DNA of 64,000 nucleotides from G020348385 sp964538085 (lineage in GTDB: Bacteria > Acidobacteriota > Aminicenantia > Aminicenantales > Aminicenantaceae): positions 16,811-80,810 of the forward strand of contig CAZIDF010000017.1 in NCBI GenBank assembly GCA_964538085.1, in the 5' to 3' direction. The position numbers and the translations under genes were made by a program. Positions 8,318 to 15,908 of the stretch are shown here, in pieces. The notes beneath the pieces were generated by a model that ran no database searches, was not told the DNA's origin, and worked only from the letters and a program-made list of their open reading frames with translations. How positions within the stretch are numbered: the stretch's first letter is position 1; each line of letters begins with the position of its first letter.

Positions 8318-10156
8318 ATGCAGAAAAAAGTCCTAATTTTTGGCGTGTTCATTATTTTTTTAGGCCTTACTGTTACCAGCGCTGTGGAAAAAACAACCAA
8401 GGTTAAAGCTCTGAACAAGTATGATTTTTATCATTATTACGAATATGATGAACTGACCAACTTTTTAAAGGATATGAATAACGCCTACCCTGAGCTGACA
8501 GAACTCCGTTCTTTGTGCAAGTCGGATATGGGAAGGGATGTGTGGATGTTCGTGATCAACAATCCGGAGACAGGTGCTGAAGAGGACAAACCGGGTTTCT
8601 TCTTGAACCAGATCCATTCGAGCGAGGTCATTGCTGCTGCATCCTGTTGTTACACTATTTGGGACCTGCTCGAAAATTATGGCAAAAAAAAAGAAATTAC
8701 AGCTGCCGTGGATGATTTGGTGTGGTACATCATTCCTCGATTGGATATGGATGGGGCAGAGGCGTATTTGACCGGGAAACCAGCAGGAGAAGACCCTGAC
8801 CCGGGAGATGAGGATGGAGATTTCTTGTTCGATGAAGACCCGCCCGAAGATGTGGATGGGGATGGATTCATAGTTCAGATGAGACAAATAGATCCCAAGG
8901 GCGAGTGGAAGATCTCAGAAGAGGACCCGAGGACAATGATCCGCAAAGCTCCGGATGAAACTGGAGGAAAGTATTATAAGCTTTATAGCGAAGGAATTGA
9001 TAATGATGGAGACGAGAAAATCAACGAAGACGGTTTCCGGATGAGATTCCTGTCCAACAGGAATTATCCGGGAAACTGGCGACCGGCGACCGTGCAGGGT
9101 GGGGCAGGCCAGTATCCGATGGAGGAGCGCACGACACGGGCAGAAGTGGATTTTGCTGCAGCCCATCCCAATATCGCCATTTATGTGCAGCATCACTGCT
9201 GCGGACGGGTGATTCTTCGCCCCCCGACTACAGGCCCGGACAAGGATTTCAAGCACCAGAAAGATCTCGAATTATACAGGGTTGTCAGTGCCCGGGGAAT
9301 CGAGTATTCAGGATGGGATCTGGCCACATCGGTGTATGATTGGAATTGGCCGTACGGGACGCCCAACAGAAAATCGACTCAGATTTACAGGGATAAGGAT
9401 GGGAAAATTAAGAATGCCCCCAGCGGAATGTATCCCGATGAGGGTACGGAGAATTTTTATGACTATGCCGGTATCTTGGATGGATGCGAATGTAACCAGG
9501 GCTATTTTGCTTGGGGGAGCTCGATCGAGACCACCTATGATCTGTTTGGAATTTTTTCGATGGGGGATGAACACTGGGCCAGCCCGGATTACGATAAAGA
9601 TGGAGAAGTAACGGAAAAAGAAAGATTTAAATGGAATGATGAGGAGTTGGACGGGAAATTATTCATCGGTTGGCACAAATTCGAGCATCCGACATTAGGG
9701 GAGGTTGAAATTGGGGGATGGAAACGGAGAAAGACCAGTCCACCTGAAGGGGAGTTGATCCAGAAAGAGTGTGAGATGGGGAATGCTTTTGTGATCTATC
9801 TTGCAGGTCAAACTGCAAAAATTAAGATCGCCGAACCAGAAATAACTGATAAGGAAGGCGGAATTTATCAGGTGGATATCCAAGTAGAAAACAAAGGCTT
9901 CCTGCCCACATCGACACAACAGGCTGTCGAATTGGATATGGTGGAGCCGGTGCTTTTAGAAGTCGAACCCAGTGAAAATGTCGAGATTCTCCTCGGAGAT
10001 ACAAAGGTCAAACTGGGACATATAGAAGGTTATTCCGAAAGCGAGAAGACGACATATATCATCCGCATAAAAGATCCTTCTCAAAAAGCCACCATGAAGA
10101 TTTCAGCCGTTTCCCAGAAAGCAGGAAATGATTCAAAAGAAATTGTGATCAATTAG
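8318..10156 (+). CDS. Secreted M14 zinc carboxypeptidase-like protein with Asp-rich calcium-loop insertion
   Basis: 612 residues behind AAAGGAGG, with a signal peptide (VLIFGVFIIFLGLTVTSA). Zinc ligands of the M14 fold are visible as His100 and Glu103 (NQIHSSEV) and His292 or His293 (YVQHHCCG); Glu404 in SSIETTYD sits where the catalytic Glu is expected. Between the zinc motifs, residues 160-240 hold three Asp-rich loops (DPGDEDGDFLFDED, DVDGDGFI, DNDGDEKINED) like calcium-binding loops. A C-terminal domain (about 500-612) looks beta-rich. The layout matches the second M14 gene at 17904, so the two are likely old paralogues. Substrate unknown; export suggests peptide scavenging. Confidence 0.87.
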   Translation: MQKKVLIFGVFIIFLGLTVTSAVEKTTKVKALNKYDFYHYYEYDELTNFLKDMNNAYPELTELRSLCKSDMGRDVWMFVINNPETGAEEDKPGFFLNQIHSSEVIAAASCCYTIWDLLENYGKKKEITAAVDDLVWYIIPRLDMDGAEAYLTGKPAGEDPDPGDEDGDFLFDEDPPEDVDGDGFIVQMRQIDPKGEWKISEEDPRTMIRKAPDETGGKYYKLYSEGIDNDGDEKINEDGFRMRFLSNRNYPGNWRPATVQGGAGQYPMEERTTRAEVDFAAAHPNIAIYVQHHCCGRVILRPPTTGPDKDFKHQKDLELYRVVSARGIEYSGWDLATSVYDWNWPYGTPNRKSTQIYRDKDGKIKNAPSGMYPDEGTENFYDYAGILDGCECNQGYFAWGSSIETTYDLFGIFSMGDEHWASPDYDKDGEVTEKERFKWNDEELDGKLFIGWHKFEHPTLGEVEIGGWKRRKTSPPEGELIQKECEMGNAFVIYLAGQTAKIKIAEPEITDKEGGIYQVDIQVENKGFLPTSTQQAVELDMVEPVLLEVEPSENVEILLGDTKVKLGHIEGYSESEKTTYIIRIKDPSQKATMKISAVSQKAGNDSKEIVIN

Positions 10157-11555
10157 AGAGGCCTCCTTTCTCATCTAGTTTGAAAAACTGGATGGCATTG
10201 TCGCGGAAGATTCTGCGGGCAATGTCTTTGGCTACTTCTTCAGTCAGAAGGCCTCTATTCATTCTTTTGGCCAAGACTTCAGCAACGACACTTTTGCCGA
10301 ATTCGAGCGAACCCGTGGTTTCTTCGATGAAGTGACAATCGCCTCCCCAGAAAAATTTGTTGTAGGGGACGCAGTCGAGCATCTCATCCAGTCCTCGGAC
10401 AGCAGCTTCTCTTGATATCTGGGGAAGCCAGACCAGGTCGAGATAAACATTCGGGAACATCTTGCCGAGGGCTACAAACTCACCAACCCAGGGATACCCG
10501 CCATGAAAAAGGCTGAACTTGGCTTTTCTGTGTTTCAGGAAAACGTTGTTGAGTTTGATGGGACGGCCGTTTTCGAGATTGTTGCCGTTTCCGGCAAGAT
10601 ACCCTGTGTGGATCTGGATGGGCAGATCGAGTTCGATGGATTTTTCGCAGATCCAGTGGAACATGAAATCCTCCAGCGCTTTTTTCTCATCCTGTGACAG
10701 GGAGGAGGAGTCCTGCGAAAACAATACTTTGGCTTTTTCATAGGGAACGTCTTCATAAAAAAGGGTTCGACCATAGGCCATGGAGTTTTTCAGACACACG
10801 GCCCTATGATCTTTGAACTTTTTAAGAAGGTGGCCAGCAAAAGCCAAATAGTCGTCCAAAGTTTTGATGGAATAAACCTCTTCTTCAGCCAGTTTGTACA
10901 GGTTCTGACTTGACGGGGTGTCCTCCCGGTATTTCATCGTTCGCTGGGTTGTGGCGGACACCATATTATTTATGTTAAAAACAAGCGTGAAATATCTCGG
11001 ATCCAGTTCTATATTGAACGGAGCCCAATACTGGTCCACGAACATGGTCTCGAAACCGGCCTTTTCGAACGCCTCCGCATACCAGACTTCAGGATTTTTA
11101 TAGTTGTTCGCTATCTGTTCTGATAGGAATCGTATTCCTTCTTTAGTGAAAAAAAATTCATCATATCCGTAAAGGAGATTAAAACCTTTGAGAAAATGGC
11201 TGTAGTAACTGGTGTTGCGCGAAAAATCGAGATAGTAACCATACGCCTCCCATAGTGCATCCAGATCGCCTTCGTTAACATCCTCTAGATTAAAATCGAG
11301 GGCACCTGCAGATATCAGATCGGCCTGTAGATAGCTGTGGTTGAGAAGGGTGTAAAAGTTGATCTCTCGGCCATCATACTGTGGAAACCATCTCTGGTGT
11401 TCGTGGGTGTCGATGACTTTGATCGTGTTTATGTATTCTTTGAGCCTGTCATAGGCTGGGTTTGATGAATTTGTACAGTGGATGGAAATTCCCAAGATAA
11501 AGAAAATGACGAACATAGAAATGTAATAATGATATTTGATTTTTACTGACTCCAT
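10149..11555 (-). CDS. Lipoprotein amidohydrolase (metal-dependent TIM-barrel hydrolase)
   Basis: 468 residues starting behind GAGGAGGCATTATC. A membrane-anchor signal ends in a lipobox-like GISIHC, so Cys27 may be lipidated. The mature protein begins with VIDTHEHQRW, the His-x-His metal motif of Amidohydrolase_2 (related to uronate isomerase and decarboxylase-type enzymes). Further likely metal residues are in IQIHTGY, LFHGGYPW and FWGGDCHF. The reaction is unknown. Its 3' end overlaps that of the convergent M14 gene by 8 bases. A link to peptide breakdown is positional only. Confidence 0.8.
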   Translation of the reverse strand: MESVKIKYHYYISMFVIFFILGISIHCTNSSNPAYDRLKEYINTIKVIDTHEHQRWFPQYDGREINFYTLLNHSYLQADLISAGALDFNLEDVNEGDLDALWEAYGYYLDFSRNTSYYSHFLKGFNLLYGYDEFFFTKEGIRFLSEQIANNYKNPEVWYAEAFEKAGFETMFVDQYWAPFNIELDPRYFTLVFNINNMVSATTQRTMKYREDTPSSQNLYKLAEEEVYSIKTLDDYLAFAGHLLKKFKDHRAVCLKNSMAYGRTLFYEDVPYEKAKVLFSQDSSSLSQDEKKALEDFMFHWICEKSIELDLPIQIHTGYLAGNGNNLENGRPIKLNNVFLKHRKAKFSLFHGGYPWVGEFVALGKMFPNVYLDLVWLPQISREAAVRGLDEMLDCVPYNKFFWGGDCHFIEETTGSLEFGKSVVAEVLAKRMNRGLLTEEVAKDIARRIFRDNAIQFFKLDEKGGLSN

Positions 11556-11686
11556 GATAATGCCTCCTCAAATCCCGGTCAATGCGAGAGAAAGGATAAT
11601 GATTTGAAAAGAAAAAGGCAATGCAAAAAAGAGGAATTCGGGGATGGGATAAGCAGAAAAAATATGTTGTCGAAAAAGATTAAGTT

Positions 11687-11887
11687 TTAGAGGCCTGGTG
11701 CGAAAGACATTTTTTTTAGCGTTTCTTTCACAATCCTCATTTCACCCTCTAGCATGACAATCCGCTTTCTTAATTGATCGAGATCATCTTTTAGTTCAGC
11801 GACTTCTTGTTCTAAAGGTTTGGATTTCTCTTCTAAATCTATGACTTCCTGTTCCTGATTGTCGGGTTTAACATCTTCATCAAACAT
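11687..11887 (-). CDS. Short coiled-coil protein
   Basis: 66 residues from ATG 11887 behind AGGGAGAAAGAA; the longer frame to 11950 overlaps bactofilin. Almost the whole chain is charged heptads (EVAELKDDLDQLRKRIVMLE), predicting one long coiled coil. No enzyme motif. It starts 19 bases after the bactofilin stop, so the two are likely co-transcribed and may work together at the cell envelope; that is inference. Confidence 0.6.
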   Translation of the reverse strand: MFDEDVKPDNQEQEVIDLEEKSKPLEQEVAELKDDLDQLRKRIVMLEGEMRIVKETLKKMSFAPGL

Positions 11888-11906
11888 TTCTTTCTCCCTT
11901 ACTTTT

Positions 11907-12308
11907 TTACTCTGTTTGTCTTTTTTCCACAAAATGCGTAGGCTTGTCAACTTTTCGGGGCATGTGGATTTCCCCTTTAAAAAAGCTCCCTTCAGCCATC
12001 GCTATTTTGTGGGTTTGGATATTGCCCGTGACTTTTGCTTCCGACCTGATTTCGACATGTTCGGCTTCCATTATATTCCCGATCAGTTTTCCCTCGATGA
12101 TAATATATCGGCTTTCGATATTTCCCTTAATAAATCCCTCTCTCTCGATCCAGACCAGCCGGTCGCTTTTGACATCTCCTTCGATTTGACCTGCAACGCA
12201 CACACTCTCGATCCCGGATAATTTCCCTTTAAATTGTGTGCTTGCGGCCACGACAGATTCGTCCCTTCCTTTTTTATCTTCGAGACGCCTTTTTTTTATC
12301 TGGTGCAT
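11907..12308 (-). CDS. Bactofilin-family polymer-forming protein
   Basis: 133 residues. After a charged N-terminus, residues 20-120 show the short strand repeats of the bactofilin beta-helix: GKLSGIESVCVAGQIEGDV, FIKGNIESRYIIIEGKLIGN, AKVTGNIQTHKIAMAEGS. Bactofilins self-assemble without nucleotide into filaments that place cell-wall enzymes, stalks or pili. The neighbour on the other side is a divergent pseudopilin operon, which would fit a scaffold for a surface machine, though this is only positional. Confidence 0.88.
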   Translation of the reverse strand: MHQIKKRRLEDKKGRDESVVAASTQFKGKLSGIESVCVAGQIEGDVKSDRLVWIEREGFIKGNIESRYIIIEGKLIGNIMEAEHVEIRSEAKVTGNIQTHKIAMAEGSFFKGEIHMPRKVDKPTHFVEKRQTE

Positions 12309-12341
12309 TTTATCCTGATGGGGGTTCGTTTTATTTAGTCG

Positions 12342-12457
12342 TATGGCTCACCCCGATCTTCCTATTTTTGCCCGTTGTGCCCAGCCTTGTCAACTTTTGT
12401 TAACGGATAAACCCAGAATATTCCAATATATTATCCAAAAGTTGACACTGAGCCATA
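12342..12457. repeat. Nested inverted repeats in the bactofilin/pseudopilin divergent region
   Basis: TGTCAACTTTTG (12388-12399) is matched exactly by its reverse complement at 12436-12447. Outside it, TATGGCTCA (12342-12350) is matched by TGAGCCATA (12449-12457). The right arms are almost joined (one base apart), while the left arms are 37 bases apart. Each inner arm carries an outward TTGACA, a possible -35 box for the two divergent operons. It may be a regulator site or the remnant of a small mobile element. Confidence 0.5.
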
Positions 12458-12536
12458 ATTTCGATTTTTTCTCTGAGAGAATTCGATGATCCGAGATGGC
12501 ACAACATATGCATCTGAAAGTGTTTCTGAGGTAATA

Positions 12537-12926
12537 ATGAGAAAAAAAAGACAGCATGGATTCACGCTATTGGAGCTTCTGATTTCATTTTCGATTGTCG
12601 CGATTCTTCTTTTGGGTGCAGCGCAACTCACTCTATATTCCCTGCATGTCAAAAGGACAAGCGATTGTAGCCTCGAATCTGCTGAGATGGCCTCTGATAA
12701 ACTGGAATATCTAAAATCCCTCCCTTTTGAAAGCGGAGAACTTGAAGAGAGTTCGTCCGAAGAAAGGATTCAAAGTCACAGAAGAAATGATATTTATGAG
12801 AGAAAATGGGTCATCTCCGATTTTTCTTTAAATCTTAAGAAAATCGAGGTGGAGTGTTTTTCGATCAGCTGTGTCCAGAAAAAAACTCGACTCGTTCTTT
12901 TCTTTTCTAAGGAGCTAGGATTTTAA
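12537..12926 (+). CDS. Type IV pilin-like protein, PilV/GspI type
   Basis: 129 residues from ATG 12537, behind GAGGT; the frame is open back to 12486 but family logic favours this short leader. MRKKRQHG is the leader, cut before FTLLELLISF by prepilin peptidase; Glu5 of the mature chain is present. One hydrophobic helix follows, then a small globular part with KLEYLKSLPFESGE, as in minor pseudopilins. First gene of a four-gene operon; two cysteines near the C-terminus (CFSISC) may form a disulfide outside the membrane. Confidence 0.8.
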   Translation: MRKKRQHGFTLLELLISFSIVAILLLGAAQLTLYSLHVKRTSDCSLESAEMASDKLEYLKSLPFESGELEESSSEERIQSHRRNDIYERKWVISDFSLNLKKIEVECFSISCVQKKTRLVLFFSKELGF

Positions 12927-12927
12927 G

Positions 12928-13653
12928 ATGAAAAAAGCCCAAAGGGGATTTTCTTTGTTAGAAGGTTTGATCAGCCTGTTTTTATTCCTGTTGATTTTGC
13001 TTTTCAGCCTGGAATGTTTCCTTTCTGTTAGAGGGCATTTTGACGAGCTTAAAAAATCTGAATCAGCTAACACGGCTGTTTATGCGGCTTTGGATAGGAT
13101 GCGAAGGGATTTGAAGGATGCGGGATTGGGCCTTACAGAAGCCATAGAGTTACAGGTTCTGGAGGGTTTATATGAAACCCAAGGGATGTTGGTTGTTTTG
13201 AGCAAGGATGAGGATATCGCCATTGCCGAAGCCTTATTAGCTGGACAACAGAGAATTGCGACGCCAAATGCCAAAAGCATAAAAAGGGGTCGACAAATAG
13301 GATTTTTCAATCGCTATGGAGGGGAGATTCACTCTGTTTCATCGGTGGATCAGAACAGCATCGTTATCGAGTCGCCACTCGTTTCCAACTATTTGAAAGA
13401 AAATTCAAATGTGATCCTGTTGAGAAAGATTTCCCTTTTTTTTGATGAGGCCGAAGGAATTATTCGGAGAAAGGTCAATGCGAGCCCGGCCCAGCCTTTA
13501 CTCGAATCTGTGGCTTCGTTTGAATTTGATTATACGAGAGATACCAACTTGGTGAAGTTGGATCTTATCCTGGAGTTAGATGAGGAGAAGACATATGAAA
13601 CCACTGTGTTTCCGAAAAACCCAGCCATGGCCGCGATTTTTGGGAAAAAATAA
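12928..13653 (+). CDS. Minor pseudopilin, PilW/GspJ type
   Basis: 241 residues. Leader MKKAQRG then FSLLEGLISLFLFLLILLF, a class III signal with mature Glu5. The body contains AALDRMRRDLKDAGLG, a hallmark of PilW/GspJ-type minor pilins. It starts one base after the previous stop and overlaps the next gene by 59 bases. It likely forms a tip complex with its neighbours in a type IV pilus or type II secretion pseudopilus. Confidence 0.78.
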   Translation: MKKAQRGFSLLEGLISLFLFLLILLFSLECFLSVRGHFDELKKSESANTAVYAALDRMRRDLKDAGLGLTEAIELQVLEGLYETQGMLVVLSKDEDIAIAEALLAGQQRIATPNAKSIKRGRQIGFFNRYGGEIHSVSSVDQNSIVIESPLVSNYLKENSNVILLRKISLFFDEAEGIIRRKVNASPAQPLLESVASFEFDYTRDTNLVKLDLILELDEEKTYETTVFPKNPAMAAIFGKK

Positions 13654-15199
13654 AAAAGAAGACAAAGGAGCTCTGACTCTTCTTGCTGTTTTTTTATTCG
13701 TAATTTTTTCAACGCTCGGACTTGGCATGATCTATCTTACTCAGGTCTACCTCAAAACTTCAGCATACAGAAAAAATACAATGCTGTTAGAATATGCTTC
13801 GGAAAATGGCATTAAACAAGGTTACGAACAGCTCCATGGTCTTTTATCTAATGCCACATCACCCGTTCCTCTAACAGAGTCAGAAGCCTCTCGAATATTG
13901 GATGATTCACGAGTTCAGGGGAATGCAGCCGTACAAAGATTGCTTGGATGTGGGCTTCCTTTTGTGTTGACCGATAGTTGGGAGAGACTCGAATGGGAAA
14001 GCCTTTCAGACTTCCAGTTTTCAGAGCTTCATGAGGAACGGGATTATTTTTTTGTCCAGTACAGAGGAGAGATCGCCTCGACAGGGAGATTGAAGGGTTT
14101 CAAATCGGATAAAACATCTTTTCTCGATTCTGAAATGAGCATACTGGCTGGGCATATTCCTTTGCCTGCCATCGCTTTTTTGTTGGACAAATCCATGACT
14201 TTGGAAGAAAAAAAGACTTTTATGATGACTAACAATATCCAGATGATTCCTACAGAGCTTGCCGATCTTCCCGCTCCTATATCTTTTTCTGAAGGCGGAC
14301 TTTTGCCTCAACAAGCTGTGCAGCCCTTGGCCAAAGCGCTTAAAATCGAGATCTTTCATCCTCAGGATCTATCCGCATCTAAACTTCGCTTCGCACTAGG
14401 CCTTGACGTGAACAATGATCCGGTTCCAGATGGAGTTTACCTGATCCAAGATGATCTTGGATTGGGGGGGGTGTTCGTACAAGGTGATCTGGATGAAATG
14501 GTTCTGGCCATCCAAGGCAATTATCAGATCATTTTGTTTCGACAAGGGCAGGATGTTTGGATCTTAAAGTTCAGCCCCGCTGATGGAAATTCTTTTTTCA
14601 TCGGTCCTGTCGGGGCCCAATCCTTTGATCAGGTTCCTATTGGGATAATCATCGTCAACGGGAAAATTATTTCTCTTGGAGGAGGCTATGAAGATGAATT
14701 TGGAGGGATCCTCATGGCTGACCAGGAAGAAGTTCCTTGTGTACTGCGCGGAGTGAACCTTACGATTATATCTTCCGATGAGATTACGCTCTCTTCCCAC
14801 TTGATCTACGAGGGAGTGAGTTGGATAGAAGGAGTGCCCTATGTCAAAGATGCCGAATCTCAATTAATCATCCATGCTGCAGGGCAGGATTTTCTAAATG
14901 GAGAGGAAAAGGGGGGAGAGATTATCATCGATGAGAATTCGCCTGAACAACTAAAAGTCCATGCTTCAATGACGGCATCCGGTGGAGGTGTTACCGTCCT
15001 TGGCCAGGATAAACAGGTCCAAGTGCTCGGCAGTGTCCAGACTTCGGAATTGGCTTTGAATGAAAATGAGATCAGCATTAAATATGATGAGCGGCTTTTC
15101 CGTTCGAGCGTTGATCTCTCCGAAAATATGCCTCTGACAGAAATGCCGGTCTTGCACATTTCCTTTTTTAGAGTCACTAGTTGGAGGGAAAATTTATGA
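13595..15199 (+). CDS. Large PilX/GspK-like pseudopilin
   Basis: 534 residues from ATG 13595 behind GATGAGGAGAAGAC, inside the end of the previous gene. After KKEDKG comes ALTLLAVFLFVIFSTLGLGM, a pilin-like helix without Glu5, which is typical of GspK/PilX tip pilins. The rest is large and mostly beta-rich (GVFVQGDLDEM, GIIIVNGKIISLGGGYEDEFGG, VSWIEGVPYVKD), not the short PilX body, so the exposed domain may be an adhesin or tip domain. It ends in an ATGA overlap with the GspH-like gene. No close family recognised for the C-terminal part. Confidence 0.65.
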   Translation: MKPLCFRKTQPWPRFLGKNKKEDKGALTLLAVFLFVIFSTLGLGMIYLTQVYLKTSAYRKNTMLLEYASENGIKQGYEQLHGLLSNATSPVPLTESEASRILDDSRVQGNAAVQRLLGCGLPFVLTDSWERLEWESLSDFQFSELHEERDYFFVQYRGEIASTGRLKGFKSDKTSFLDSEMSILAGHIPLPAIAFLLDKSMTLEEKKTFMMTNNIQMIPTELADLPAPISFSEGGLLPQQAVQPLAKALKIEIFHPQDLSASKLRFALGLDVNNDPVPDGVYLIQDDLGLGGVFVQGDLDEMVLAIQGNYQIILFRQGQDVWILKFSPADGNSFFIGPVGAQSFDQVPIGIIIVNGKIISLGGGYEDEFGGILMADQEEVPCVLRGVNLTIISSDEITLSSHLIYEGVSWIEGVPYVKDAESQLIIHAAGQDFLNGEEKGGEIIIDENSPEQLKVHASMTASGGGVTVLGQDKQVQVLGSVQTSELALNENEISIKYDERLFRSSVDLSENMPLTEMPVLHISFFRVTSWRENL

Positions 15200-15615
15200 A
15201 AGGATTCACTCTTTTAGAGATTTTGGTTTTTCTTACCATCTTCGCAATTTTGATGGGATTGGCATCGAGTTCTTTTGTGAATTCATCCGATAAATACAGG
15301 CTTCAAAAAGCTGTCTGGGAAATTCATGCTAAATTGAATTATGCTCGTTTTAAAGCCATTTTTTCCGGAACGAAATCCAGGATTTTGTTCAGTCCATCGG
15401 GTTACACGATCGAGAGATTCGATCAAGATTCGGGAGATTGGAAATTTGATGCGGGAAATATCTTAGAAGGAGTTTTTATCCAAGCGAACAACAGTCCCCA
15501 GTTTCATCCACAAGGTACCGTGTCAAACCTTGTTTCCTTGACGCTTTCAAATTCTTGGGGAACCTACAAAATCACTCTCGCTATGTCAGGTAGAATCAAG
15601 ATTTCAAAGATATAG
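15196..15615 (+). CDS. Pseudopilin, GspH/FimT type
   Basis: 139 residues from ATG 15196 behind TTGGAGGG; the start overlaps the previous stop (ATGA). MKG is cut before FTLLEILVFLTIFAILMG (Glu5 present). KYRLQKAVWEIHAKLNYARF is the standard GspH/FimT helix followed by a beta body ending GRIKISKI. Last gene of the pseudopilin operon. No pilus ATPase or prepilin peptidase is nearby, so the assembly machine must be encoded elsewhere. Confidence 0.85.
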   Translation: MKGFTLLEILVFLTIFAILMGLASSSFVNSSDKYRLQKAVWEIHAKLNYARFKAIFSGTKSRILFSPSGYTIERFDQDSGDWKFDAGNILEGVFIQANNSPQFHPQGTVSNLVSLTLSNSWGTYKITLAMSGRIKISKI

Positions 15616-15692
15616 TGTATAAAAAAATATTTTTTTATATATCCTATTGATTTTATAGAAACAATTGTGTATTATAAGGACGTGCCTGTTGC

Positions 15693-15898
15693 GCTGGCTG
15701 GACAGGAACCCTTCCAATAAATCCCTAACCCCCTTTTTGCTGATTCCCCCAAACAGCCAGCACCCTTTCTTTTCCTGCATCTTTTCTTTCAATTTTTTCA
15801 AAGCTCTGCGACTAATATATATGGCCCCGCTAGGCTGGCTGGGCAGGGCTCCTGTCTCCTTTACCTTTCAAACCCGGCAAAATCCCCCAACAGCCAGC
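15693..15898. repeat. Two-copy intergenic repeat with GCTGGCTG/CAGCCAGC ends
   Basis: Copy 1 runs 15693-15761 and copy 2 runs 15834-15898. Each begins GCTGGCTGG(A/G)CAGG and ends in a C-run followed by CAGCCAGCACCC; the first and last eight bases of each copy are inverted repeats. The centres differ. They fill most of the 293-base gap between the pseudopilin operon and the convergent amidohydrolase gene; otherwise I see nothing in this gap. They resemble palindromic intergenic repeats such as REP or MITE elements. Confidence 0.6.
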
Positions 15899-15908
15899 AC
15901 CCCCCCCT

